DNA from: Sarcodiotheca gaudichaudii
Lineage: Eukaryota; Rhodophyta; Florideophyceae; Gigartinales; Solieriaceae
NCBI GenBank assembly: GCA_032355985.1
Contig: JAUKVZ010000003.1
Location: forward strand, 1 to 64,000
Direction: 5' to 3'
Length of the DNA stretch: 64,000 bases
The notes under the pieces are model-generated. The model saw nothing but the letters and a program-made list of their open reading frames with translations. It was not told the DNA's origin and ran no database searches. A program made the translations under genes and the position numbers. This document shows, piece after piece, positions 55,285 through 63,759 of the stretch (within the stretch, counting starts at the first letter, position 1; every line of letters begins with the position of its first letter).

Positions 55285-55870
55285 CCTTGCCAGCATCCAG
55301 CCGATCGTGCTCGTTGGTGGCCGCAGCCGTCGATTCGGCCGCGACAAGTTGCTTGAAACCGTCAGCGACGATTCATCCGCAAGTGTTCTGGTCGATCGAC
55401 CGATCGGGGCGCTTCGGGGCGTGTTCGGATCACGCGTTGCGCTGGTTGGAGAGTGTGACGATCGCGTTCAATCGTGCGGCGATTTGCATCTGACTGACGA
55501 GGATGTTCATCGCGGTCCGGCGGCCGGCATCGAAAGCGCGTTGAGGCACTTTCAAGGTGCTGTCTTCGTTCTTGCTGGCGATCTGATCGGCGTCACTTCC
55601 GAATGCGTTACGAAGGCGCTGCGATCGGCGGCAGAGCAATCTGATCCCTGGTGTGTGGTGGCGCGTTGCGACGGATTGCATCCCTGCTTCGGGCTTTATC
55701 GTGAGCCGACGCTGGACATCTTCACGTCAGCTCGGGGGACGGATGGCCGCCTCCCCCCTCTTCGTGAGCTTGCGATGGAGCATGGAGGCGGCTTCTTCGA
55801 TTGCCCCGCCAGGTGTGTGCAGAATGTCAATACGCCCGCCGATCTGGCCCGCCATCTGCCTTCCGCTTGA
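55277..55870 (+). CDS. mobA: Molybdenum cofactor guanylyltransferase MobA-like protein
   Basis: 197 residues, GTG start. The nucleotide-binding motif IVLVGGRSRRFGRDK matches the MobA consensus (GGxSxRxGxDK). DVHRGPAAGIESAL and VFVLAGDLIGVTSE match the G-P-x-x-G and D-x-P/L blocks, and NVNTPADL near the C-terminus is the usual closing motif. It attaches GMP to molybdopterin to give the bis-guanine dinucleotide cofactor used by FdhF-type enzymes. It overlaps the preceding small gene. Confidence 0.9.
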   Translation: MDDLASIQPIVLVGGRSRRFGRDKLLETVSDDSSASVLVDRPIGALRGVFGSRVALVGECDDRVQSCGDLHLTDEDVHRGPAAGIESALRHFQGAVFVLAGDLIGVTSECVTKALRSAAEQSDPWCVVARCDGLHPCFGLYREPTLDIFTSARGTDGRLPPLRELAMEHGGGFFDCPARCVQNVNTPADLARHLPSA

Positions 55871-55894
55871 CTGTGGCCGGGCCGGACGTAGCCT
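55867..55894 (+). promoter_or_regulatory. Probable promoter of the SDR-ALDH-RidA genes, leaderless
   Basis: TTGACT (55867-55872), a 16-base spacer and TAGCCT (55889-55894), which ends six bases before the SDR start codon. The promoter overlaps the mobA stop codon. Transcription would begin at the ATG itself. Confidence 0.55.
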
Positions 55895-55900
55895 CCTGCC

Positions 55901-56689
55901 ATGAGAATCGACCTGACAGATCGACATGCCGTCGTGTGCGGCGCCACACGCGGCATTGGACGCGCCGCGGCGAATGAACTCGCATCGCTCGGCGCCACCG
56001 TGACGCTCCTTTCCCGATCGGCCGACGCCCTGGCGGCGACCGCCACCAAACTTCCGACACCCAAGGGCCAGACGCACGGCTTCGAGACTGCAGACTTCAG
56101 CTCAGCCGACGAAGTCGCCAAGGCGGCGCATGCGATCATCGAGAAGCGTCATGCAGTGCACATTCTCGTCAACAACACGGGCGGGCCTCCCGGCGGCGCT
56201 GCGATCGAAGCATCCATCGACGAATACCGACGAGCATTCGAAGCGCATCTGATCGCCAATCAGATCCTGACCTCCGCCGTCGTTCCCGGCATGAAGGATG
56301 CGAAGTACGGCAGGATCATCAATGTCATTTCGACATCCGTAAAGCAGCCCATCCCCGGGCTGGGCGTGTCGAACACCATCCGCGGCGCCGTCGCAAGCTG
56401 GGCCAAGACGATCTCGATGGAGCTCGGCCCCTTCGGCATTACGGTGAACAATGTGCTGCCGGGCTTCACCGAGACTGATCGCCTTGCCTCGCTGATCACA
56501 GCCAAGGCCGGCAAGCAGGGTGTCAGTGAAGATGAGGTGCGAAACGCGATGATCGGCAGCGTCCCGGCGCGAAGGTTCGGCCTGCCCGAGGAGACAGCCG
56601 AGGCCATTGCCTTCCTTGCATCTCCGGCCGCGGCGTACATCAGTGGCGTGAGCATTCCCGTCGATGGCGGACGTCTGGGCGCACTCTGA
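55901..56689 (+). CDS. Short-chain dehydrogenase/reductase family protein lacking the Tyr-Lys pair
   Basis: 262 residues. NAD(P)-binding motif CGATRGIGRAAA and NNTGGPPGG (N-N-x-G block) and C-terminal PVDGGRLG are typical of FabG-like SDRs. The catalytic Tyr-x3-Lys is absent: residues 157 and 161 are Ser and Arg (SNTIR), although the active-site Ser region (VISTS) is kept. This Ser-Asn-x-x-Arg variant occurs in an SDR side group often found next to aromatic-degradation genes. It heads a run with an aminomuconate-semialdehyde-type dehydrogenase and a RidA protein. Its reaction is not known; it may be a hydrolase or isomerase rather than a dehydrogenase. Confidence 0.85.
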   Translation: MRIDLTDRHAVVCGATRGIGRAAANELASLGATVTLLSRSADALAATATKLPTPKGQTHGFETADFSSADEVAKAAHAIIEKRHAVHILVNNTGGPPGGAAIEASIDEYRRAFEAHLIANQILTSAVVPGMKDAKYGRIINVISTSVKQPIPGLGVSNTIRGAVASWAKTISMELGPFGITVNNVLPGFTETDRLASLITAKAGKQGVSEDEVRNAMIGSVPARRFGLPEETAEAIAFLASPAAAYISGVSIPVDGGRLGAL

Positions 56690-56709
56690 GATAGACTCGG
56701 CGCCAGCGC

Positions 56710-58179
56710 ATGATTGAACTTCGCAACTACATCAACGGCGCGCTCGTCGAGCCGCAGAGCGGGCGCCATCTGCACGACATCGAACCGGCGACGGGCAAGA
56801 CGTACGCCCTGACGCCCGATTCCGATGAGCGCGATATCTGCGACGCCGTTCGGGCTGCACAAGGCGCCTTCAACGAGTGGCGTCACACGCCCGCGGCCGA
56901 GCGCTCGCGCGTGCTGCTGCGTATCGCCGATCTCATCGAACGGGATCAGGATGCGCTGGCCGAGGCTGAGAGCCGCGACAATGGCAAACCTGTCACGCTT
57001 GCGCGAGCGGTCGACATTCCTCGAGCCGCGGCGAACTTTCGATTCTTCGCGACAGCCATCCTTCACGACAACTCCGAAGCGCACATCACGGATGATCAGG
57101 CGATTAACTACACACTGCGCCAGCCGCGCGGCGTGGCGGGGCTCATCTCCCCCTGGAATCTGCCGCTCTATCTGCTGACGTGGAAGATCGCCCCGGCGAT
57201 CGCGACTGGGAACACGGCGGTCGCCAAGCCCTCCGAGATCACGCCGATGACAGCGCATCTGCTGAGTGAACTCTGCATCGAAGCGGAACTGCCGCCCGGT
57301 GTGCTGAACATCGTGCATGGCACCGGGCCGAGCGCGGGTTCTTCGCTTGTCGCTCATCCCGATGTTCCGGCGATTTCCTTTACGGGCGGCACGACGACAG
57401 GCGCGGCGATCGCGCGCGTCGGGGCGCCGATGTTCAAGAAGCTTTCACTGGAACTGGGCGGAAAGAATCCGACGATCATCTTCGACGATGTGGATCTCGA
57501 TGAGATTCTGCCGCAGATCGTGCGATCATCATTCGCCAACCAGGGCCAGATCTGTCTGTGCGGCTCCCGGCTTCTTATCCAGCGCGGCGTCTACGATCGA
57601 TTCGTCGATCGTTTCGTTGAAGCGACGCAAGCGCTGAAGGTCGGCGATCCCACGGATTCAAGCGTTGATCAGGGCGCCCTCGTCTCGCGCGCCCAACTGG
57701 ACAAGGTTCGCAGCTACATCGAACTGGCGCGCGATGAAGGCGGAACAATTCGCTGCGGCGGCGATCGGCCGGACAATCTGCCGGATCGATGCAAGGATGG
57801 ATATTTCCTTGAGCCGACAGTGATCACGGATCTGGCGCCAACCTGCCGCGTGCAGCAGGAGGAGATCTTCGGCCCGGTCGTCACGCTGACGCCCTTTGAG
57901 ACAGAGGCTGATGCGATCGAGATGGCCAATGGCACGCAGTACGGTCTGGCGGCCTCGATCTGGACGAATGATCTGAATCGCGCGCATCGCGTCGGCGCGC
58001 TCGTGCATTCCGGCGTGATCTGGATCAACTGCTGGTTGCTGCGCGATCTTCGCACACCATTTGGCGGCATGAAGCAGAGCGGCGTCGGGCGCGAAGGTGG
58101 TGATGAAGCGCTGCGATTCTTCACTGAACCAAAGAACATCTGTATCCGCACACCCGGCCTGCATTCGGAGGAGCGATGA
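56710..58179 (+). CDS. Aldehyde dehydrogenase, 2-aminomuconate-semialdehyde dehydrogenase-like (ALDH8A1 type)
   Basis: 489 residues. Catalytic Cys282 lies in FANQGQICLCGSRL (the Cys-Leu-Cys form of ALDH8A1/aminomuconate and hydroxymuconate semialdehyde dehydrogenases). Glu248 lies in SLELGGKNP, with SPWNLPLYLLTWKIAPAIA and FTGGTTTGAAIA for NAD binding. It should oxidise a muconate semialdehyde to the acid in the cytoplasm. It lies between an SDR and a RidA-family gene; its stop overlaps the RidA start, a set-up seen in kynurenine/3-hydroxyanthranilate breakdown clusters. The upstream dioxygenase and decarboxylase are not in the window. Confidence 0.92.
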   Translation: MIELRNYINGALVEPQSGRHLHDIEPATGKTYALTPDSDERDICDAVRAAQGAFNEWRHTPAAERSRVLLRIADLIERDQDALAEAESRDNGKPVTLARAVDIPRAAANFRFFATAILHDNSEAHITDDQAINYTLRQPRGVAGLISPWNLPLYLLTWKIAPAIATGNTAVAKPSEITPMTAHLLSELCIEAELPPGVLNIVHGTGPSAGSSLVAHPDVPAISFTGGTTTGAAIARVGAPMFKKLSLELGGKNPTIIFDDVDLDEILPQIVRSSFANQGQICLCGSRLLIQRGVYDRFVDRFVEATQALKVGDPTDSSVDQGALVSRAQLDKVRSYIELARDEGGTIRCGGDRPDNLPDRCKDGYFLEPTVITDLAPTCRVQQEEIFGPVVTLTPFETEADAIEMANGTQYGLAASIWTNDLNRAHRVGALVHSGVIWINCWLLRDLRTPFGGMKQSGVGREGGDEALRFFTEPKNICIRTPGLHSEER

Positions 58180-58607
58180 TGAGCACTGATCCCGCCAGCG
58201 GCATCATGGCAAGCGATGCGCCCGAGCCCGTGGGCGCCTATCCACACGCGCGCCGCGTCGGCAACCTGCTGTTTCTGTCAGGGGTTGGACCGCGCAAGCG
58301 CGGATCGACGGAGATCCCCGGCGTCACGCTGGATGAACAGGGAAGCATCGTCTCGTATGACATCGAAGCGCAGTGCCGCTCGGTCTTTGAGAATGTTCGA
58401 CGCATTGTGGAAGCGTCCGGCTCATCCTGGGACAACATCGTCGACGTGCTCGTCTTTCTGACGAACATGAAGGATGACTTCGCGACGTTCAACAAGCTGT
58501 ACGCGGAGCATTTCGCCGACAATCAGCCGACGCGCACGACGATCGAGATCAATGCGCTGCCGACACCGATCGCGGTGGAGCTGAAAGTGATTGCGACGAT
58601 CGATTAG
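58176..58607 (+). CDS. RidA family protein, 2-aminomuconate deaminase-like
   Basis: 143 residues, start overlapping the ALDH stop by four bases. The RidA/YjgF fold is evident: PVGAYPHARRVGNLLFLSG, VFENVRRIVEASGSSWDNIV with VFLTNM, and the C-terminal PTRTTIEINALPTPIAVELK (Arg and Glu of the imine-hydrolysing site). Coupling with an aminomuconate-type dehydrogenase argues for 2-aminomuconate deaminase rather than a general enamine deaminase. Confidence 0.88.
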   Translation: MMSTDPASGIMASDAPEPVGAYPHARRVGNLLFLSGVGPRKRGSTEIPGVTLDEQGSIVSYDIEAQCRSVFENVRRIVEASGSSWDNIVDVLVFLTNMKDDFATFNKLYAEHFADNQPTRTTIEINALPTPIAVELKVIATID

Positions 58608-59704
58608 TTCGGCGTCGGGATCAACCCGATGTCGAACTGGCTGCCGAGATCCAGATCGCCGAGATCCAGATCAAGTTCATCAAGGACATCGCCGGGATCC
58701 TCGCCCGCGCGCCACAGGCTGATGAGGATCGCGAGATCACCCGCGTTCACAATGCCGTCATTGTTGAGATCGGCGACTGCGTTGTCCGTGCCCCAGAGTC
58801 CGAGCAGGATGCTTAGATCGAGCGCGGTGACTACGCCATCGGCGTTGAGATCGCCGGGCGCGATCATCTCGTCGACCTGCTGATAGAGATATCTCACTCC
58901 GCCGACCTCATCCGTCGTCAGGTTTCGCTTCAATCCCGTGTAGTTGGAATGCATGACATCCATGGGCGACCAGGGATCACCGGCCTGGAATGTCATGGGA
59001 TCAAGATTGACGGCGCCATTGGCGATCGCTTCATTGGGATGATCGAGCCCAAGACAGTGCCCAAGCTCATGCACGAGCACAGTCTGCACGTCAAAGCCGG
59101 GGCCGCCATCGACACTCCATGTGAAGGAGTCATTCAGATATATCTCAGCTGAAAGAACCTCGGCGCCGGATCGATTGACCACGGCGAATGCGAGCGTCGA
59201 CGCACCCATCTCGAATCGAAGACTTCCGGATATAAGTTCGAAACCGGGCGGCCTGCTGAAGATGTCAACGTTTGCGCCCCATCCGGCCAGAGCGCCCGGC
59301 CACTGCTGATTCGCCGGCAAGCGAGCCTGATCCTCCAGCCATTCGTCGAATGCAGGCCCCTCCCAGGCAAAAGGAGGCGCCACGCCATCATTGGGAACAA
59401 CGCCCCAGGGCGACTGCACGAACGTGATGTGGCCATGCACGCCTTCCGACCAGGATTCCAGCGCAGCGCGTGCGGCCTGTTGAGCTTCCAGACTTGAGAT
59501 GTTCGTTTGCGCTGAGAGAAACGAAGGATCAATCGCGTAACTCAACTCGAAGGGCACACCGGGGGCCGTTTCACGCCAAGTGTGAAAGCTGCCGATCGCG
59601 ATATCTTCGGCGCTGCGAAAACCCAGAAGCGTAAACGCCATGGATGCGCGCACTGACAGCGCTACGACAACGAGGGCGATCACACAGCGCCATACAGAAT
59701 TCAC
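58604..59704 (-). CDS. Secreted matrixin-like zinc metalloprotease with dockerin-like tail
   Basis: 366 residues. Signal segment (VIALVVVALSVRASMA). The metzincin zinc motif H212-E-x2-H216-x5-H222 (HELGHCLGLDH) is followed by a Met-turn (DVMHSNY), as in matrixins. The C-terminal part has two dockerin-like calcium loops (DLNADGVVTALDLSILLGLWG; DLNNDGIVNAGDLAILISLW) and then a short DLD/GDLDLG repeat from a 15-base tandem repeat. No Cys-Pro closure. It is exported; the two DNA-repeat copies near 58645-58675 may be slippage-prone. Its stop overlaps the stop end of the RidA gene by four bases. Confidence 0.9.
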   Translation of the reverse strand: MNSVWRCVIALVVVALSVRASMAFTLLGFRSAEDIAIGSFHTWRETAPGVPFELSYAIDPSFLSAQTNISSLEAQQAARAALESWSEGVHGHITFVQSPWGVVPNDGVAPPFAWEGPAFDEWLEDQARLPANQQWPGALAGWGANVDIFSRPPGFELISGSLRFEMGASTLAFAVVNRSGAEVLSAEIYLNDSFTWSVDGGPGFDVQTVLVHELGHCLGLDHPNEAIANGAVNLDPMTFQAGDPWSPMDVMHSNYTGLKRNLTTDEVGGVRYLYQQVDEMIAPGDLNADGVVTALDLSILLGLWGTDNAVADLNNDGIVNAGDLAILISLWRAGEDPGDVLDELDLDLGDLDLGSQFDIGLIPTPN

Positions 59705-59929
59705 TCAGCGAGCCTCCCAGGTCTCTGCCTCTCGCGATGTCGCACGTTATCACACGTGCGCGCATTCCTCGAAGGAAATATGACCCGAAGGATCGTGGCG
59801 ACGATGCGCCGATGGAACAAGCAAAAAGTCGCCACCGGAACAGGCGGATTCTCGGACTTCCCGCGCTCGCGCCATTCAACGCACATTGTCAAACTGGGTA
59901 GTTTTCGATGAAACGGTGCGCGTTGGCGC

Positions 59930-62167
59930 TTACGGGCAAGGACCCCAGTAGCTGAGCAGCGCTGCAACATCGACCGCCCTGAAGGGCTCGTTCCAGTACG
60001 ACAGAAGCGTTGCGATATCCAGCGCATCAACCTGACCGTCGCCGGAAAGGTCCCACGGGCAACTGAGGCTCTCGATGGACTCAACCTCACCGGAGATCGC
60101 AAGCGCATATCCCTGCGTGCCGGCGTTGACCGCCGCTGCAGTGACGCGAACTTCCCACTCCCCGATTTCAGGCTCGTCGATATGGATCTGCTCAACCGTG
60201 TTGATCGGGTCAGGCGAACCGCCTGTCGTCGAAACGCCGGCGGCGAAGACATTGCCCTTGTACACCGTGCCGCTTGGCGAGATCAGCGCCAGATCAAGGT
60301 CATTCACTCGGATAGCGGCAGGGCTGGCGTTGAGCGATGCGGGCTCATCCGTGAATGTCATCGTCACACGCAGAATCTCATCATCGCCCGTCACATTGAT
60401 GTAGTGCGAGCCGCTCTCGTCGGTTGAAAGACCCAGGACGGGATTGCCGTCGCCATCGTTATGTCTGCGATCGTGAACGATGAGCTTGCGCTGATCGCCG
60501 GAGAAATACAGAGCGTTGTCCATGAGGACGCGGCCCCAGCCCTCTCGATCGCTCGGATATTCCGGGACACCCGTCAGATCCACGCCTGCATTGAGAATCA
60601 TCGCCTTGAGCATCGCTCCGGTCGGCGTGAACTCATCTCCCGGCGTCGCGGCGCCATTGGGGTAGTAGCCTTCCATGAAGTACTGCCGCGTAAGCATGCA
60701 GAGGCCGGCGACGGCCGGGCATGCCATGGAGGTTCCACCCTGGGCCAGCACCCCGCAGGTGGTGCCGGCGAATGAGGAGATCAGACTTCTACCGGGCGCA
60801 TAAATGTCAGGCTTGAGTCTGCCATCGGCAGTCGGGCCTTCACCGCCAAAACCATGAAGTGACTGGTTGGGCGCGTCATACGTCGCGCCGACGGAAATGA
60901 TGCTCTTTGCGTTCTCCGGTGTGTAGAGCTCGCTCGTATTCGAGACGGCAAACAGCACAACATCGTCTTCATAGAAACGCATGAACGAGTCCGCATCGCG
61001 CGTCCAGAAGTTGTAATCCGTGCGGAAATCAGCGCCCCAACTGTTCGTGTGAACGCGAGCGCCCTGACTGTGATGCAGGTTGAGAATCGAGGCGAAGGCG
61101 TTCTCGTTCATACTGGGCGTTTCGCTGTACACGAGTTTGCCTTCGTATGCGACGCCGCGTGTGTCTGAATCATCGCCTGCATCGCCGACAACGATGCCCG
61201 CCACATGTGTGCCATGAATCACGGCGCCGGCGAGGCTGTTGTATGCAAGGATTTTCCGGTGCGTGGGGCCGGGCGCTCGAAGGCCATCGATGAAAGAGCA
61301 GTGCAGGCGATCAACGCGGCTGTCCGTGACGCCGACGATCTGACCCTCGCCATCAAGACCATTGTCATAGAGAGGCGTCACACCATCGACGTTGCTCTGG
61401 ATGATCCAGCGAGCCGTGGAGTTGCGAGGCGTCGCCTCGGGCAGCTCGCCGACGAACTGAATCTCTTCCATCGAACACAACGCGTGCGCCTGATCTGTGG
61501 TCATCACGGCCGTGATGATCGGCGCGCCGGAGCCCGAATCCTTGCGGATGAACTCGGCGTCCTGCATGCCTTCGATCGATTCGATGACAGGCTTCGGATC
61601 GGCGTCGGCGAAAAGAGCGATCGCCGCCACGATGCGGCCGGACTCGGCGACCGCCTGTCGCTCGGGCGACTCGTACGATCGCGTGCCCATCTCCGGATCA
61701 ATCTTCCAGTGCGCATCCAGAGCGCCGTTCCAGCGAACGAACTCCAGCGCATCAACCTTCTGCGGGTCGGCGGCGGAGAGATCGACGAGGAATGCGTCGT
61801 CGGCGACGTATTCGAATGTCACGACGCCTGCATCCTCAAGGCGCGACTTTCGAATCGAAGTCAGCGGGCCGTTGAGTTGGATCACGTGACGGGAGGAAGC
61901 CTTGCCGGCCGCCATGGAGAGCGGATCGCACGCGCCGGATGTGTCGACCGTGCAGGAACGAAGCCGGATGCTCGTTCGCACTTTTTCGGCCGGTTCGACG
62001 GAGCGATCGACGCGCGCCACGCCGGCGCCATCCTTTTGCAGAGCGGTCTTCGGCGCAGCGAGGGCCGATGGTGCGCTGAGTGCGGCGGCGAGTCCGACCG
62101 CCAGAAGCAGCCTGCTCGTCGAGTGCAGCGCAGCCCTGCACGCCGGGCGAGTTGCCTTGAATCTCAT
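59930..62167 (-). CDS. Secreted subtilisin-like serine protease (S8) with dockerin-like tail
   Basis: 745 residues. Signal peptide (LLLAVGLAAALSAPSALA). The S8 triad is present: Asp282 (GQIVGVTDSRVD, a variant of the usual D-[ST]-G), His318 (VIHGTHVAG), Ser480 (AQGGTSMACPAVAG), with NSWGAD for the oxyanion region. A P-domain-like beta region (about 560-690) precedes the dockerin-like tail CPWDLSGDGQVDALDIATLL, whose second loop is nearly lost, ending in WGPCP as in the 1662-residue protein. Residues 60-240 look like a long pro-region or N-terminal domain. Exported and probably surface-linked. Confidence 0.9.
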   Translation of the reverse strand: MRFKATRPACRAALHSTSRLLLAVGLAAALSAPSALAAPKTALQKDGAGVARVDRSVEPAEKVRTSIRLRSCTVDTSGACDPLSMAAGKASSRHVIQLNGPLTSIRKSRLEDAGVVTFEYVADDAFLVDLSAADPQKVDALEFVRWNGALDAHWKIDPEMGTRSYESPERQAVAESGRIVAAIALFADADPKPVIESIEGMQDAEFIRKDSGSGAPIITAVMTTDQAHALCSMEEIQFVGELPEATPRNSTARWIIQSNVDGVTPLYDNGLDGEGQIVGVTDSRVDRLHCSFIDGLRAPGPTHRKILAYNSLAGAVIHGTHVAGIVVGDAGDDSDTRGVAYEGKLVYSETPSMNENAFASILNLHHSQGARVHTNSWGADFRTDYNFWTRDADSFMRFYEDDVVLFAVSNTSELYTPENAKSIISVGATYDAPNQSLHGFGGEGPTADGRLKPDIYAPGRSLISSFAGTTCGVLAQGGTSMACPAVAGLCMLTRQYFMEGYYPNGAATPGDEFTPTGAMLKAMILNAGVDLTGVPEYPSDREGWGRVLMDNALYFSGDQRKLIVHDRRHNDGDGNPVLGLSTDESGSHYINVTGDDEILRVTMTFTDEPASLNASPAAIRVNDLDLALISPSGTVYKGNVFAAGVSTTGGSPDPINTVEQIHIDEPEIGEWEVRVTAAAVNAGTQGYALAISGEVESIESLSCPWDLSGDGQVDALDIATLLSYWNEPFRAVDVAALLSYWGPCP

Positions 62168-62487
62168 GTCTTCACATGCTCCCGATCTGCCGCCTGACTC
62201 ACCTCTGCGGCGCGTCGAGTGGTCTGGTGTTCCGGCCCTGGTGTCGCCCCCGCGACATCAGCAATAGGTATCACTCAACCCCTCCTGGGGCAAGGAAAAA
62301 CGCGATTCCAGCGTCCTGTAAGGCCTTGCGGCGGCGTCGATACCTGCACAACCAGCCCATCGTGCCCGGCAGGTTGACGATCCGCGACGCGCCGCCTGAG
62401 CCCGGTAATACAGCGTGCCAACAGGACTCCTCAGTCAATATTACGCGTGCGATAAGGGATCGGTTCTGCCCGATATAGTTCGCCCTC
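62168..62487. other. Divergent intergenic region of S8 protease and methyltransferase genes
   Basis: 320 bases without a gene. The only element I can support is the TATAGT box near the methyltransferase start. Nothing resembling an RNA gene, repeat or riboswitch was seen. Confidence 0.5.
62474..62479 (+). promoter_or_regulatory. Possible -10 box (TATAGT) ahead of the methyltransferase gene
   Basis: TATAGT ends eight bases before the ATG at 62488, with no ribosome site between. No -35 at standard spacing. It fits the short-leader pattern. Confidence 0.4.
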
Positions 62488-63321
62488 ATGGCTGAATCCA
62501 CTTTGAGAACCGAAATCGACGAATACGTCCTGGGCACGGACGAGGGCGAACTGGCCCGGCTTGGATTTCAACATCGAATCTGGGCCGCCGAGCTTGAAGC
62601 GCTGTGGCGACAGGCGGGGTTCCGGGCGGGCGAGACGATTCTCGATGTCGGCTGCGGGCCCGGATTCGCCTCGCTGGATCTTGCGAGGCAACTGACCAGC
62701 AATGGCCGCGTGATCGCCGTCGATCAATCGGAGCGATTCATCACGCGCATCGGTGAAGAAGCGGCGCGCCGGAATCTGACCAACATCGAGGCGCATGAGA
62801 TGGATGTGCAGGAACTCGACCTTGCCGAGGCGAGCATTGATGGCGCATTCGCCCGATGGGTTCTCTGCTTCGTGCCCAATCCCGACGCCGTCATCGAGCG
62901 CGTCGCGAAGGCGCTGAAACCCGGCGGGGCGTTCGGCGTGATGGACTATTTCAATTATCTCGGCATCACCGTCGGGCCGAAGGCTGATGTCTTCACGCGC
63001 GTCACGCAGGCGACTGATGCAAGCTGGCGTCAGGGCGGGGGCGATCCCGACATCGGCTCTCGCCTTCCCGGACTCTTTGAGAAGCACGGCCTGAAGGTGC
63101 AGTCCATTCAACCGATCGTGCGCGTCGCGCGACCGGGCGATCCGCTCTGGCTCTGGCCGGAGACGTTCTTCGCCCTGTTCATTCCGCGTCTGATCTCGAT
63201 GGGATTGCTGAATGAGGACGATCACGCCGCATTCAACAGGCATTGGGAAGAGCGCTCGAAGGATCCGACGTCGACGTTCTACACGCCGCCCATCATCAAC
63301 ATCGTCGGCCGCAAAATCTGA
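62488..63321 (+). CDS. SAM-dependent methyltransferase
   Basis: 277 residues. Class I methyltransferase: motif I ILDVGCGPGFASLDLA, followed by an acidic loop (VIAVDQSERFI) and GAFARWVLCFVPNPDAVIERVAKALKPGGAFGVMDYF for the post-I and II/III motifs. It resembles the UbiE/Methyltransf_11 group. Substrate unknown; a C-terminal lid of about 80 residues suggests a small-molecule target. It stands alone, convergent with rpmB. Confidence 0.88.
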   Translation: MAESTLRTEIDEYVLGTDEGELARLGFQHRIWAAELEALWRQAGFRAGETILDVGCGPGFASLDLARQLTSNGRVIAVDQSERFITRIGEEAARRNLTNIEAHEMDVQELDLAEASIDGAFARWVLCFVPNPDAVIERVAKALKPGGAFGVMDYFNYLGITVGPKADVFTRVTQATDASWRQGGGDPDIGSRLPGLFEKHGLKVQSIQPIVRVARPGDPLWLWPETFFALFIPRLISMGLLNEDDHAAFNRHWEERSKDPTSTFYTPPIINIVGRKI

Positions 63322-63332
63322 TCGGCGCAATG

Positions 63333-63361
63333 AAAAACGCCCACTCCAGCGAGCAGGCGTT
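63333..63361 (-). terminator. Terminator of rpmB
   Basis: On the minus strand an 11-base-pair stem (63336-63346 with 63351-63361, two wobble pairs, loop of four) is followed by T5 (complement of 63333-63337). It lies about 34 bases past the rpmB stop and 12 bases from the methyltransferase stop. Confidence 0.8.
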
Positions 63362-63394
63362 CGTGTGTTGATTCAAGAAGACGGCTCGAGCCGT

Positions 63395-63673
63395 TTACTG
63401 GCCCTGCGCCTCTTTCTGCAGGCGCGTGTAGCCGTGCTTCCGCTTGAGCGGCTTGACGACGAGCCCGGAGCGGATGGCCTGCGTCGAGACGCGGATCTTC
63501 ATCGGGCGTCCATCGACGAGCGCATTGACGCGCTGCAGATTCGGCTTGAAGGTGCGGCGGGTGATGCCGGTCGGCTTCAGACCGAAACCGCCCTTGCTGA
63601 TCTTCTGACCGCGGTAGGTTCGCTTGTTGCCGACGGCAGTTCGCTTGCCGGTGAAGAAGCACTCGCGTGGCAT
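63395..63673 (-). CDS. rpmB: 50S ribosomal protein L28
   Basis: 92 residues from the ATG at 63673 (MPRECFFTGKRTAVGNKRTY), with GGAG nine bases upstream. The family core CxxTGKR...GN and FKPNLQRVNALVDGRPMKIR, RVSTQAIRSGL match. It has a single N-terminal Cys rather than the four-Cys zinc form. It is followed by a terminator and preceded by fumarylacetoacetase on the same strand. Confidence 0.95.
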   Translation of the reverse strand: MPRECFFTGKRTAVGNKRTYRGQKISKGGFGLKPTGITRRTFKPNLQRVNALVDGRPMKIRVSTQAIRSGLVVKPLKRKHGYTRLQKEAQGQ

Positions 63674-63759
63674 GACGCACGCTCCTGAAAACGAGTAGAT
63701 CGAATCAAAATCGAGCCGCAGAGTGTAGCAGCCCCCCTCCGCCTGACAAGTCGGGCAAT

